From assembly GCF_010726645.1 (NCBI RefSeq), contig NZ_AP022563.1, positions 1,240,001-1,304,000 of the forward strand: DNA of 64,000 nucleotides, written 5' to 3'. The stretch comes from Mycolicibacterium duvalii. GTDB taxonomy: Bacteria; Actinomycetota; Actinomycetes; Mycobacteriales; Mycobacteriaceae. How positions within the stretch are numbered: the stretch's first letter is position 1; every line of letters begins with the position of its first letter. Positions 54,344-63,776 of this stretch are shown one piece after another. Below the pieces are notes generated by a model. That model was not told the DNA's origin, did no database searches, and saw only the letters and a list, made by a program, of their open reading frames with translations. Position numbers and translations under genes: made by a program.

Positions 54344-56655
54344 GTGGTGGTGGTCACCTGCCAGCCGAGGGTGGGGTCGGCGGCCATGCCGACGACGTCG
54401 ACGGCGTCGAACCACTGCACCGGGATCGAGCTCAGTTCACGCTGCATCTCCTTGACGTCGAAGCCTTCCACGTCCTCCCACCCGTTGCTCATTCCGGCGA
54501 GCTTCAGACCGTCTCCGCCCGGGGCGCGCGAGTCGTAGATGACCGCGCCGTGCACCTGCAGGGCACGCAGCACCGTCTGGGTCGACTCGGCGTAGCCGCG
54601 CAGGTCGATGTCGTCGCGCAACCGGAAGACCATGCCCATCGGGATGCCCTCGGTGCCGGTGCCGTCCCCGGCGCGGGCGGGCCAGACATAGCCCGCGCCA
54701 ACGTCTTTGGCGATGGTCATGCCCAGCATGTGATCGATGTAGCCGCGCTGGATGTCGTCGGGGCGCACCATCAACGGCACCTGCGGCAGGTGCGCGGCGT
54801 TGGCGTAGCCGATGGCGGGATACAACGACGAGCTCATGTCGTACTGCACGCCGCCCTGGGCGATCCACGTCGACCCCCAGATCGACCGGTAGACCGCGTT
54901 GCCCAGGATGTCGAGGATGCCGGCGCCGGGCAGTTCGACACCGTTGGCGACGTTGATCAGCTCCTGCGAGATGCAGGTTCCCTCTTGGAACACGAACAGG
55001 TGGCGGTCCCAGGCGGGATAGGAGGGCATGCCCTCGACGAGCGGGCGGTGCGGGATGGCGTAGGGCCGGTCGTCGATGCCCGGACCCGATGTCGAGTAGC
55101 CGCGGTTGAAGACCACTGTTTCGGTCGGGTGATCGGGACCGACGACGTTGACCGGGATGCCGGCGGTGCTGCCCATCCACTCCGCGCCGCCCCAGCTGGC
55201 ACCCATGGTCGCACCCCGGCTGCCGCCGAGCAGCTCGATCCAGCTGTCCGTTTCGGCCAGCCGGGGCCGGTGGCGGATGTCGGCGTGGAAGATCGTGTCG
55301 GCGGGCATCATCGTGCACCCGCAGAACGTGGACGGCGCCACGGTGGCCGGTGCCTGAGGGTCCGGGCTGACGGCGACGCGGACCGGGACGACAGTGGTTC
55401 CGCCGTGGCTGTCGGTGATCGTCACCGTGACGGTGTCGGAGCGCAATGCCGGAGTGGCGTACATCGAGGCCGCCAGGCGTCGCGCGGACTCGCTGGGTGT
55501 GTAGGTGAAGACGCCGTCATCGCCCATGACGACGACTCCCCTGGCCGCCGTCGTCGTGGCGCGGTAGACCAGATCGTCGCCGTCGTCATCGCTGCCGAGC
55601 ACCCGTCCGGTGACGACTCCGCTCGCCGGGTCGGCAACGTCGGCGGTGGCGACGCCGGTCGGTGCGGTGTTGAACGGACTGATCGTCACCGCGACCGGGA
55701 TCTCGGTCACGGCGCCGAAGACATCGGTGACGGTGATCCGGAACGTGTCGATGCGGTCGGCCGGCGACGCGGCATCTGCCGCGGCCCGGTGGCGGGCCGC
55801 GGCGCTCGGCACATAGGTGAAAGTGCCGTCGCCGCGGACGGTGACGGTGCCCCTGCCGGTCTCGGTGGTCGAGACCAGGTAGGTCAGCCGGTCGCGATCG
55901 GGGTCGACGGCGCGGGCTCTCCCGGTGATGGTCCCGGTCGCCGGTGCCGGCGCGTGTACGGTCGCCGGACGGGACCTCGGTGCACGGTTGAGCGGAACCA
56001 GAGTGACGGTCACCGTCGCCGGGGTCCGTCCGCCGCGGCCGTCGCTGACGGTCACGGTGAACCGGTCGGATCTGATGACCGGCAGGATCCGGGCCAGCAC
56101 CCGGGCGAACGGCGTCGGGGTGTAGGTGAAGGCGCCGCTGCCGTCACCGCTCACCCGGCCCAACCGCGGCGAGGTAGCTGTGTAGGTCAGCTCGTCGGAG
56201 TCCGGGTCCGTCCCGGTGACGGTGACCCGCGTGACGCCGGTCAGCGGGTCCGGCCGCTCCACCGTGGTGGCCACCTCGGGCGCCGCGTTGGACGCCTCGG
56301 TGGGCGCGGTAGCGGTCGCTGGCACCATATCGTCGGCGGCGTCGGCGCTGTCTGTGCGGTCGGCGCGTAAGGCGCGGAACTCTTGGGCTGCTGAAAGTTC
56401 CTGCGCACCGGTGCTTCTACGCCGCTCTGCGCGGTCGGATCGGTCGCGGGTCCGTTTGGTTCTCTCGGCGGTGGACCGCTCGGGGGCCGTCCCCGACGCC
56501 GCCGGCGATGCGGAAGAAGACGACGATTCAGACGACCGGGAGGACGGTGCGGAGTCCGCGGCCGCGGTCCCGGCGCCTCCGAGCAGCACCGCTGCCCCGA
56601 GGCCCGCCGACACCGACACGCCGGTGACCCATCCGATGCGTTGCTGAGCTGACAC
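54340..56655 (-). CDS. large exported protein with three cadherin-like repeats
   Basis: A 771-residue protein: signal peptide (1-34), a Ser/Arg-rich linker (35-125), three repeats of about 90-95 residues (about 130-415) with the VCBS/cadherin-like pattern (GTDPDSDELTYT, RAVDPDRDRLTYLV, LGSDDDGDDLVYRA, each followed by FTYTP or FTYVP), and a 330-residue C-terminal domain starting ADTIFHADIRHRP. The C-terminal domain resembles a family of exported actinobacterial proteins with PMG..FRLRDDIDL-type segments; no function is known. Calcium binding by the repeats is inferred. Confidence 0.8.
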   Translation of the reverse strand: MSAQQRIGWVTGVSVSAGLGAAVLLGGAGTAAADSAPSSRSSESSSSSASPAASGTAPERSTAERTKRTRDRSDRAERRRSTGAQELSAAQEFRALRADRTDSADAADDMVPATATAPTEASNAAPEVATTVERPDPLTGVTRVTVTGTDPDSDELTYTATSPRLGRVSGDGSGAFTYTPTPFARVLARILPVIRSDRFTVTVSDGRGGRTPATVTVTLVPLNRAPRSRPATVHAPAPATGTITGRARAVDPDRDRLTYLVSTTETGRGTVTVRGDGTFTYVPSAAARHRAAADAASPADRIDTFRITVTDVFGAVTEIPVAVTISPFNTAPTGVATADVADPASGVVTGRVLGSDDDGDDLVYRATTTAARGVVVMGDDGVFTYTPSESARRLAASMYATPALRSDTVTVTITDSHGGTTVVPVRVAVSPDPQAPATVAPSTFCGCTMMPADTIFHADIRHRPRLAETDSWIELLGGSRGATMGASWGGAEWMGSTAGIPVNVVGPDHPTETVVFNRGYSTSGPGIDDRPYAIPHRPLVEGMPSYPAWDRHLFVFQEGTCISQELINVANGVELPGAGILDILGNAVYRSIWGSTWIAQGGVQYDMSSSLYPAIGYANAAHLPQVPLMVRPDDIQRGYIDHMLGMTIAKDVGAGYVWPARAGDGTGTEGIPMGMVFRLRDDIDLRGYAESTQTVLRALQVHGAVIYDSRAPGGDGLKLAGMSNGWEDVEGFDVKEMQRELSSIPVQWFDAVDVVGMAADPTLGWQVTTTT

Positions 56656-56779
56656 GTCGACCCCCTCCCACTTCTTGCTGACGGTAGTCCCGGGGTTAGC
56701 CGGGCACGGTCGAATCAGGAAACCCGGGCTAACCCTCTACGATGTGTCGACCGCATCCACCTGCCACCGACGGAGGGTT

Positions 56780-57562
56780 ATGCCGAGCTGGATCGCCGAC
56801 CTGGTACGCCTCGACGGCGACGGCGAAGTGTTCCGTACCACAGCGACTTTCGGCGCCGGGAACCGCCTCTTCGGCGGGTTGATCGCCGCGCAGGCCCTGG
56901 CGGCGGCCGGTGCCACTGTCGACCCGGCCCGGCTACCGCAGTCGCTGCACGCGTACTTCATCAAGGGTGGCCGCGTGGGCGTGGATGTGGAGTACGTCGT
57001 CGAATGCACCCGCGACGGCAAGTCGTTCAACACCCGGCGGGTGACCGCCAGCCAGGACGGCGTCCCGATCTTCGAGATGCTGGCCTCGTTTCACCGGTCG
57101 GAACCCACGACGGACTGGCAGCGGGCCGACCGGCCCGCGTTCGCCTGGTCGGGTGCGACGAAGGCGACCGGACTGCCGGAGCAGTGGGCCGATCACTTCG
57201 AGGTGCGCAGCGGCCCGGCGGGCATGGACGACTGGCCCCTGCAACCGATGTGGTTCCGCAGTCGCGAGCCCATCGAGGATGACCCGCTGCTGCGAGCCTG
57301 CGCTTTGACCTTCATCTCCGATGTCGGTCTGGTCGCGACCGCCCGCCCGCCGGGCGGGTCGCCGGGTCCCGGGCCCGGCGGGGCCGCCAGCCTCGACCAC
57401 GCGGTGTGGTTTCACCGCCCGATCGATCTGGGCGGGTGGCATCTCTACGACGCCGAGGCCGTCAGCCACAGCGACGCCCGCGGCCTGGCCCGCGGCTCCA
57501 TCGTGGCCCAGGACGGCACGCTGGTGGCCAGCGTGGCCCAAGAGTCGCTCTGGCGGATCTGA
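56780..57562 (+). CDS. tesB: acyl-CoA thioesterase II-like (TesB)
   Basis: A 260-residue double-hotdog thioesterase. FGAGNRLFGGLIAAQAL opens the N-terminal hotdog, and the catalytic Asp and Gln region is in SLDHAVWFHRP and VASVAQESLWR. It hydrolyses medium- and long-chain acyl-CoA. The ATG follows GGAGGG closely. It lies divergent from the exported repeat protein, with 124 bases between. Confidence 0.88.
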   Translation: MPSWIADLVRLDGDGEVFRTTATFGAGNRLFGGLIAAQALAAAGATVDPARLPQSLHAYFIKGGRVGVDVEYVVECTRDGKSFNTRRVTASQDGVPIFEMLASFHRSEPTTDWQRADRPAFAWSGATKATGLPEQWADHFEVRSGPAGMDDWPLQPMWFRSREPIEDDPLLRACALTFISDVGLVATARPPGGSPGPGPGGAASLDHAVWFHRPIDLGGWHLYDAEAVSHSDARGLARGSIVAQDGTLVASVAQESLWRI

Positions 57563-57599
57563 CGCACTCAGGGCGGTCCACCGAATACAGTCAACGCTC

Positions 57600-58019
57600 A
57601 TGAGGACCCGACGACTGCTGGTGGTTGCTGCCGGAATGACGCTGTGCGTGGCGGCATGCTCGACGCCCGAGCCGGCGCTGGGCGGCACGACGGCCACTGT
57701 CACGATCGACGGCGAGCAGGTCAACGGCACTCAGCCGGTGCGCTGCCAACAGTCCGGGTGGTCCTGGTACGTCGAAACCCCCGGCGAGGACCCGGGTTTC
57801 ACGGCCGTGCTGGAAACCGGCGGGGCCGTCACCGCGAAATCGGTCCAGTTCAGGGACTTTGGCGGCTTCAGCGGGGCGTTCTGGGTGGACAACATCGGAG
57901 AGGCCGAGGCCACCGGCGAGAACGGGCGCTACACGATCACCGGGACCGCGGACGGCAACTTCACCGACAGGCCCAGCGAGGCGGTCAGCGCCCGGTTCCG
58001 GATCGAGACCGACTGCTGA
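57600..58019 (+). CDS. LpqH-like (19 kDa antigen family) lipoprotein
   Basis: A 139-residue protein with a lipobox (LCVAAC, cysteine at about 20) and a beta-rich domain with QPVRCQQSGWSW and a C-terminal cysteine (ETDC) that may pair with it. The pattern matches the mycobacterial 19 kDa lipoprotein family of surface antigens. TACAGT lies 8 bases before the ATG. Function in the cell unknown; related proteins are immune-active. Confidence 0.82.
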   Translation: MRTRRLLVVAAGMTLCVAACSTPEPALGGTTATVTIDGEQVNGTQPVRCQQSGWSWYVETPGEDPGFTAVLETGGAVTAKSVQFRDFGGFSGAFWVDNIGEAEATGENGRYTITGTADGNFTDRPSEAVSARFRIETDC

Positions 58020-58026
58020 GCGGCGG

Positions 58027-58824
58027 TCAGGCCTGGACGATGATCGGGTCGCCGACGCGGACGGTGTCGAAATACCAGGCGGCGTTGGCGGGGCTGAGAT
58101 TGATGCAGCCGTGGCTGACGTTGGCGTAGCCCTGCGACCCCACCGACCAGGGCGCTGAGTGCACGTACACGCCGCCCCAGGTCACGCGGACCCCGTATTC
58201 GCCTTTGATGAGGTAGCCCTCCGGGTCGTCCAGCGGGATACCGATGGTGCGCGAGTCGAACGTGACGTTGCGTTCTTTGGACAGCGCGGTGAAGCGGCCG
58301 GTCGGGGTCGGGAACTTCGCCTTGCCCATCGATGCCGGCATCTCCCGGGCCACCACTCCGTCGATGCTGACGGTGAACGAGTAGGCGCTGATGTCGGCGA
58401 CGCTGACGACCGACGAGCCGGTCTGGAAGCTGGTGGCGAACCCGCCGACGCTGACGTCGATCCGGGAGTGCGCGGGGAAGAATTCGCCGGGCGCCCACTC
58501 CGCGGTGCGGTCGTCGAGCCAGGTCACCTCCCCCGGCATCGAGGCGGGAGCGCCGGCGGGACGGACGTCAAGGGACCGTTCGACCGCCCAGCGGTCGGTG
58601 ACGCCCTTGCTGAACGTGACGGTGACCGGATGCGCGACACCGACGGGCCGGTCCGGTCCCGGTGACACATCAACTACGCGCAGACCCGCGGCGCTGCCGG
58701 CGGCTGCGCCGGCGACCGGGGCGGCGATCGACAGGCTCGCGATCAACGCCGCGCAGAAAGCGAGCACCAGCGGGCGCGAGCCAGCGGTCAGCGAACCGAC
58801 TTGCTGCAGACGGTGTCTCAGCAC
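58027..58824 (-). CDS. L,D-transpeptidase
   Basis: A 265-residue exported protein: N-terminal membrane anchor or signal (about 15-45), an Ig-like domain (50-140) and a YkuD catalytic domain with YVHSAPWSVGSQ and the active-site VSHGCINLSP near residue 240. It makes 3-3 crosslinks in peptidoglycan, typical of mycobacteria. TAGGAT ends 6 bases before the GTG start. It converges with the lipoprotein gene. Confidence 0.93.
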   Translation of the reverse strand: MLRHRLQQVGSLTAGSRPLVLAFCAALIASLSIAAPVAGAAAGSAAGLRVVDVSPGPDRPVGVAHPVTVTFSKGVTDRWAVERSLDVRPAGAPASMPGEVTWLDDRTAEWAPGEFFPAHSRIDVSVGGFATSFQTGSSVVSVADISAYSFTVSIDGVVAREMPASMGKAKFPTPTGRFTALSKERNVTFDSRTIGIPLDDPEGYLIKGEYGVRVTWGGVYVHSAPWSVGSQGYANVSHGCINLSPANAAWYFDTVRVGDPIIVQA

Positions 58825-58889
58825 ATTCCCATCCTACGTGTCTGTCACAGGGCCTATATGTGCTTATCGATCCGATGGTGCTGAACGTT

Positions 58890-59483
58890 TCATGACGTGT
58901 CCGCGCGGACGGTCACGGCGCCGCGGTGCACCGCCAGCAACATGTAACCCAGGCCCAGGACACAGGCGGAGAGCGCCGCGACGTTCATCGCGACCGCGGC
59001 CGGGCCGACGCTGGCCGGGTCGAGGAAGAAATACGGTGCGCGCCGGCCCGCCTGGTTGAGCACCAGCAGCGCCAGCACCAGGTAGGCCGCCGGATAGGTC
59101 AACCAGGCCACCGGCTGCCACCACGGCACCGGGACCAGGCCGCGGCCGACGAGCAGCCAGTCCGCGAGCGCCAACAGCGGCACCCCGACGTGCAGCAGGA
59201 AGTTCGCGGGCGTGTACCCCATGCTGTGCTCGGTCAGGAAAAGATTCCAGATCAGCCCGGCCATCACCACGTAGAGCACCACCGCGCCACGGAAACCGAT
59301 CCGGGCGTCGGCGCGAGGCGCCAGCAGCGTCCACAGGTAGTACGCCGCGGCCAGCAGATTCGCCTGGTAGGTGAAGGTGATCAGCCGCCAGCCCACCCCG
59401 CGGCCCGAGGTCAGCTCCACCAGCAGCAGCGCCGCCGCGACACAGCCGATGATCGCGATCCGCAGCGCGACGCGCAGGCTCAT
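58890..59483 (-). CDS. Pr6Pr family membrane protein
   Basis: A 197-residue protein with six transmembrane helices, containing FTYQANLLAAAYYLWTLL and GYTPANFLLHVGVPLLALAD. Pr6Pr (FAR-17a/AIG1-like) proteins are integral membrane proteins; some eukaryotic relatives hydrolyse fatty acid esters, but the bacterial role is unknown. Its start overlaps the threonine dehydratase stop (ATGA). Confidence 0.82.
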   Translation of the reverse strand: MSLRVALRIAIIGCVAAALLLVELTSGRGVGWRLITFTYQANLLAAAYYLWTLLAPRADARIGFRGAVVLYVVMAGLIWNLFLTEHSMGYTPANFLLHVGVPLLALADWLLVGRGLVPVPWWQPVAWLTYPAAYLVLALLVLNQAGRRAPYFFLDPASVGPAAVAMNVAALSACVLGLGYMLLAVHRGAVTVRADTS

Positions 59484-60430
59484 CCGGCGAGGACCTCGAG
59501 GAGCAGCCGTGGGTCGATGTTCCCGCCGGAGAGCACCACGACCGTCGCCCCCGGCGGCGTGACGCCCCGCCGGTAGGCGGCCAGCCCCACCGCCCCGCTC
59601 GGCTCGCTGACCAGGTGACCTGCCACCGCGAACTCGCGTACCGCCGAACGGATCTCGTCCTCGGAGACGGTGATCATCCCGTCCACCACCATCTGGAGGT
59701 GTGCGAACGTGAGATCCGACGGCTGCGAGCGCAGACCGTCGGCGATCGTGCGGTTACGGTCTTCGATCGGCCAGTCGACTCGGTGGCCGAGCCGCAGGGC
59801 CTCGGCGGTGTCGGCGGCGAGCTCGGGTTCGACGCCGAACACCTGGGCCTGCGGGCACAGTGCGCGGATCGCCACACCGACGCCGGAGCACAAGCCCCCA
59901 CCGCTGACCGGGACCAGCACGTTACGCACGTCGGGCAGATCCTCGGCGATCTCCAGGCCCACGGTGCCCTGCCCGGCGATGACGTGGGGATGGTCGAACG
60001 GCGGGATCATCACCGCGCCGGTCTCGGCGGCGACCGCGGCGGCCACCTGCTCGCGTTGTCCCGCCCCGCACAGCACCACCCGCGCCCCGCGGGTACGGGT
60101 GGCCTCGACCTTGATGGCCGGGGTCTCCTCGGGCATGACGATGTGGGCCCGCAGGCCGAACACGGCCGCCGCGTAGGCCACCGCCTGGGCGTGGTTGCCG
60201 CTCGAATACGCGACGACGTCGGCGACCTCCGGATCGCGGGCCGTCAGCGCCGCGATCGCGTTGAACGCCCCGCGCACCTTGAACGCACCGATCGGCTGCA
60301 GGCTCTCCGGTTTGATCCACAGCGGGCGGTCCGGGTCGCCCCACAGCGCCGGCACCAACGGGGTACGCACCACGTGGGGCCGCACCCGCTCCGCCGCGGC
60401 GTGCACATCGTCGATCGTCACCGGCTGCAT
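59480..60430 (-). CDS. threonine/serine dehydratase-like PLP enzyme
   Basis: A 316-residue fold-type II PLP enzyme. The Schiff-base lysine is in QPIGAFKVRGA (about K50), the asparagine loop is SSGNHAQAVAYA, the phosphate loop is PVSGGGLCSG, and SGGNIDPRLL closes the active site. It deaminates threonine or serine to the 2-oxo acid. No regulatory ACT domain is present, so it is a catabolic or biodegradative type. The downstream Pr6Pr gene overlaps its stop. Confidence 0.9.
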   Translation of the reverse strand: MQPVTIDDVHAAAERVRPHVVRTPLVPALWGDPDRPLWIKPESLQPIGAFKVRGAFNAIAALTARDPEVADVVAYSSGNHAQAVAYAAAVFGLRAHIVMPEETPAIKVEATRTRGARVVLCGAGQREQVAAAVAAETGAVMIPPFDHPHVIAGQGTVGLEIAEDLPDVRNVLVPVSGGGLCSGVGVAIRALCPQAQVFGVEPELAADTAEALRLGHRVDWPIEDRNRTIADGLRSQPSDLTFAHLQMVVDGMITVSEDEIRSAVREFAVAGHLVSEPSGAVGLAAYRRGVTPPGATVVVLSGGNIDPRLLLEVLAG

Positions 60431-60467
60431 GCGGTCCAGTCTGCCCCGGCGTCCTAGGGTGTTGCGG

Positions 60468-60881
60468 GTGACCGAGTTCTCGCTGGCGATCGTGCCCCGG
60501 TATGCCGAGGTCGACCAGCAGGGGGTGGTCTTCAACGGGCACTACCTGACGTGGTTCGACGAGGCCTGCACCGGCCTGTTCGACTCGCTGGGCATCGCGT
60601 ACCCGGTGTTGCTGGCCGACGGGCTGGACTTCCAGGTGGTGCACGCCGAGATCGATTTCGTCACCTCGGTGCGATGGCGCGACGCCGTCCGGGTGACCGC
60701 GCAGTGCACCCGGATCGGCACCACCAGCTTCACCATCGGTTTCACCGTGCTCGCCCGCACCGGGGATGCCGAAGAACGCGTCGCCGTACGGGGCCACAAC
60801 GTCTACGTCATGGTTTCGACCACCGACTGGGCCAAGCGACCGGTTCCCGAGCACCTGCGGACGGTGTTGGGTCCCGGATGA
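60468..60881 (+). CDS. 4HBT/YbgC-like acyl-CoA thioesterase
   Basis: A 137-residue single hotdog. The catalytic aspartate lies in RYAEVDQQGVVFNGHYLTWFDEA (about residue 15), the YbgC pattern. It hydrolyses short acyl-CoA thioesters. TAGGGT ends 7 bases before the GTG start, giving a leaderless mRNA. It is divergent from the dehydratase gene. Confidence 0.88.
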   Translation: MTEFSLAIVPRYAEVDQQGVVFNGHYLTWFDEACTGLFDSLGIAYPVLLADGLDFQVVHAEIDFVTSVRWRDAVRVTAQCTRIGTTSFTIGFTVLARTGDAEERVAVRGHNVYVMVSTTDWAKRPVPEHLRTVLGPG

Positions 60882-60917
60882 GCCTGCGCAAGCCCGCCTG
60901 ACCGGTACGGTCAGCGC

Positions 60918-61976
60918 ATGGGCGACGATCACGCACCCCGCAGGGAGCTCACGCCCGGCATGGCCGAGCAGCTCGACCTGGCCCACGCCGGGATGGCGTC
61001 GTTCGGACACCGGCCGTTTCTGACCGACGTCGACACGCTCGACGCCTGGAAGCCCGATGCGGCCATCGTCGGCGCACCGTTCGACATCGGCACCACCAAC
61101 CGCCCCGGCGCCCGGTTCGGTCCGCGCGCCATCCGGGCCACCGCCTACGAACCCGGCACGTACCACATGGATCTGGGACTGGAGATCTTCGACTGGCTCG
61201 AGGTCGTCGACTTCGGCGACGCGTACTGCCCGCACGGGAACACCGAGGTGTCACACCGCAACATCCGCGAACGGGTCCACGCCGTGGCCAGTCGCGGCAT
61301 CGTGCCGGTGGTCCTCGGCGGCGACCACTCGATCACCTGGCCCGCGGCGACCGCGGTCGCGGAGGTCCACGGCTACGGCAACGTCGGCATCGTGCACTTC
61401 GACGCCCACGCCGACACCGCAGACGAGATCGAGGGCAATCTGGCCAGCCACGGCACCCCGATGCGGCGCCTGATCGAGTCGGGCGCCGTGCCGGGGTCGC
61501 ACTTCGTGCAGGTCGGCCTGCGCGGCTACTGGCCGCCGCAGGACACGTTCGAGTGGATGCGCGAGCAAGCCATGACCTGGCACACCATGCAGGAGATCTG
61601 GGAGCGCGGGTTCCAGGCCGTCATGGCCGATGCCGTCGCCGAAGCGCTCGCCAAAGCAGACAAGCTCTACGTCTCGGTCGACATCGACGTGCTGGACCCC
61701 GCGCACGCGCCCGGCACCGGAACGCCCGAACCGGGCGGTATCACCAGCGCCGACCTGCTGCGGATGGTGCGCCGGCTGTGTCACGAGCACGACGTCGCCG
61801 GGGTGGACGTCGTGGAGGTCGCGCCGGCCTACGACCACGCGGAGCTGACGGTCAATGCCGCCCACCGGGTGGTGTTCGAGGCGCTGGCCGGGATGGCCGC
61901 CCGGCGCCGGGACGCCGCCGGTGCCGAACCCGGGCAGCCCGCGCGGTCCTACCGCCGAGACGACCGGGCTCGCTAG
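60918..61976 (+). CDS. agmatinase/ureohydrolase family enzyme
   Basis: A 352-residue protein. The two manganese sites are in [20 protein letters not shown] and [22 protein letters not shown]. Ureohydrolases remove urea from guanidino compounds such as agmatine or guanidinobutyrate; the exact substrate is open. TACGGT ends 6 bases before the ATG. The 3' end overlaps the convergent methyltransferase gene by 4 bases. Confidence 0.9.
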   Translation: MGDDHAPRRELTPGMAEQLDLAHAGMASFGHRPFLTDVDTLDAWKPDAAIVGAPFDIGTTNRPGARFGPRAIRATAYEPGTYHMDLGLEIFDWLEVVDFGDAYCPHGNTEVSHRNIRERVHAVASRGIVPVVLGGDHSITWPAATAVAEVHGYGNVGIVHFDAHADTADEIEGNLASHGTPMRRLIESGAVPGSHFVQVGLRGYWPPQDTFEWMREQAMTWHTMQEIWERGFQAVMADAVAEALAKADKLYVSVDIDVLDPAHAPGTGTPEPGGITSADLLRMVRRLCHEHDVAGVDVVEVAPAYDHAELTVNAAHRVVFEALAGMAARRRDAAGAEPGQPARSYRRDDRAR

Positions 61977-62857
61977 CCCTTGGTCAGGGTGAACTGGCAG
62001 ACGTCCGTGTAGCCCTCGCGGAAGAGGTCGGCGCAGCCGGTCAGGTACTTCATGTAGCGGTCGTAGACCTCTTGGGACTGAATCCTGATGGCCTCGTCCT
62101 TGTGTGCCTCCAGCGCCGCCGACCAGTGGTCGAGGGTGCGGGCGTAGTGCAGCCGCAGCGGCTGTACCCGGGCCACGGTGAAGCCGGCCTTGGTGGCGTG
62201 GCTGCGCACCTTGCTCGGCTGGGGCAGATCCCCACCCGGGAAGATCTCGTCCATGATGAACTTGAAGAAGCGGATCTTGGTCATCGTGACCGGTAGTCCG
62301 CGCTCTTTGAACTCCTCGTCATCCGGCTTGACGATGGTGTGCAGCATCATCACCCCGTCGTCGGGCAACGCCTGGTAGGCCATCGAGAAGAAGTCGTCGT
62401 AGCGGTCCCGCCCGAAGTGCTCGAACGCGCCTATCGACACGATGCGGTCCACCGGCTCGCGGAACTGCTCCCAGCCCTGCAGCAGCACCTGCTTGGTGCG
62501 CGGGCTGTCCAGCCCGTCGAGCACCTGCTGCACGTGCGCCTGCTGATTGCGGCTCAGGGTGAGGCCGATGACGTTGACGTCGTACTTCTCGACGGCGCGT
62601 TTGATGGTCGCGCCCCAGCCGCAGCCCACATCGAGCAGCGTCATGCCGGGCTGCAGACCCAACTTGCCCAACGACAGGTCGATCTTGGCGAGCTGCGCCT
62701 CTTCCAGCGACATGTCGTCGCGCTCGAAGTAGGCGCAGCTGTAGGTCTGCGTGGGATCGAGGAAAAGCCGGTAGAAGTCGTCCGACAGGTCGTAGTGCGA
62801 CTGGACGTCTTCGAAGTGGGGGGTCAGGTCGCGCACCCCGTCGCTGGTTTCTGGCAA
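61973..62857 (-). CDS. cyclopropane mycolic acid synthase family methyltransferase
   Basis: A 294-residue CmaA/MmaA-type enzyme: [18 protein letters not shown], the SAM motif LLDVGCGWG, and IGAFEHFG with the carbonate-binding glutamate. It modifies double bonds of mycolic acids to cyclopropane, methyl or hydroxyl groups. The start is a TTG at 62857 with GAAGG 8 bases upstream; no ATG or GTG in frame precedes it. Which member of the family it is cannot be decided by eye. Confidence 0.92.
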   Translation of the reverse strand: MPETSDGVRDLTPHFEDVQSHYDLSDDFYRLFLDPTQTYSCAYFERDDMSLEEAQLAKIDLSLGKLGLQPGMTLLDVGCGWGATIKRAVEKYDVNVIGLTLSRNQQAHVQQVLDGLDSPRTKQVLLQGWEQFREPVDRIVSIGAFEHFGRDRYDDFFSMAYQALPDDGVMMLHTIVKPDDEEFKERGLPVTMTKIRFFKFIMDEIFPGGDLPQPSKVRSHATKAGFTVARVQPLRLHYARTLDHWSAALEAHKDEAIRIQSQEVYDRYMKYLTGCADLFREGYTDVCQFTLTKG

Positions 62858-63051
62858 GTCACAAGCCTTCGGAATCGTTGCTGGTCGACTGACGGCCCCG
62901 CCGGTTTGAGGACGCTCTCGTCGTTGCGCAGTTTATGCACACTACCCGAGATGGTACGGCGAGAAAATCTGCGTGCTCGGCAGCGCGCGGGTACTTTCGG
63001 CAGCGGCCTATCGTGGAGATCTACCGCGCACGTCAACCGTGAGAGGGAGCA

Positions 63052-63270
63052 ATGACCACACCAGACCCCGGCTCGCTGAACGACGCCCCCGAGGCCGACG
63101 TCGCCGAGCAGAACATCCCGGTCGACCAGTCGGCCGACGATGCCGAGGACGCAGGGGTCTTCACGGATGCCGAGCGGGTCGCGCGCGACCGGGACTGGCA
63201 GGCCAATGAGGCCGATCTGCTGGAACAGTCCATCGACGTCCCGATCGACGACGCGGAGTTCGACCGCTGA
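63052..63270 (+). CDS. small acidic protein
   Basis: A 72-residue protein with about 20 acidic residues and few basic ones, ending DVPIDDAEFDR. GAGAGGGAG lies just before the ATG. It has the length and charge of small mycobacterial proteins of unknown function. The next gene follows after 8 bases, so they may be co-transcribed. Confidence 0.75.
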   Translation: MTTPDPGSLNDAPEADVAEQNIPVDQSADDAEDAGVFTDAERVARDRDWQANEADLLEQSIDVPIDDAEFDR

Positions 63271-63278
63271 ACAGCCCG

Positions 63279-63743
63279 TTGTACGGATCGGTCACGGTGT
63301 CGATGGCCGCCCCCGCCGACCGCATCTGGGAGTTGGTCGCCAACGTCGAGAACATCGGCCGGTTCTCGCCGGAGACGTTCGAGGCGGAGTGGCTCGACGG
63401 CGCCGCCGGCCCGGCGCTGGGTGCACGGTTTCGCGGTCACGTCCGGCGCAACGAGATCGGACCCGTGTACTGGACGACGTGCCGGGTGACGGCCTGTGCG
63501 CCCGACCGCGAGTTCGGCTTCGAGGTACTCGTCGGCGACCGGGCGGTGAACAACTGGCACTACCGCCTGTCCCCCACCGCGGCGGGTACCGACGTCACCG
63601 AGTCGTTCCGGCTGAACCCCAGTCCGCTGATGTCGGTGTTCGCCGTGGCGGGCGGTCAGCTGCGGCGCCGGCGCAATCTGCGCGACATGCGCACGACCCT
63701 GCACCGGATCAAGAACGTCGTGGAAGCGTCACCGGCCGGGTGA
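63279..63743 (+). CDS. SRPBCC family (polyketide cyclase-like) protein
   Basis: A 154-residue protein with the START/SRPBCC opening YGSVTVSMAAPADRIWELVAN and RFSPETFEAEWLDGA, then FRGHVRRNEIGPVYWTT. The fold holds a large hydrophobic cavity for a lipid or aromatic ligand. The start is uncertain: TTG 63279, GTG 63297 and ATG 63303 are all in frame. The ligand is unknown. Confidence 0.8.
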   Translation: MYGSVTVSMAAPADRIWELVANVENIGRFSPETFEAEWLDGAAGPALGARFRGHVRRNEIGPVYWTTCRVTACAPDREFGFEVLVGDRAVNNWHYRLSPTAAGTDVTESFRLNPSPLMSVFAVAGGQLRRRRNLRDMRTTLHRIKNVVEASPAG

Positions 63744-63767
63744 TTGCCGGGTGCCCCCGGCGGGTAT
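63742..63767 (+). promoter_or_regulatory. possible SigF-like promoter
   Basis: GATT (63742-63745), 16 bases, then GGGTAT (63762-63767). The -10 is perfect for SigF and the -35 has one mismatch. Transcription would begin next to the GTG of the last gene in the window. Confidence 0.35.
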
Positions 63768-63776
63768 CTGGCTTCG

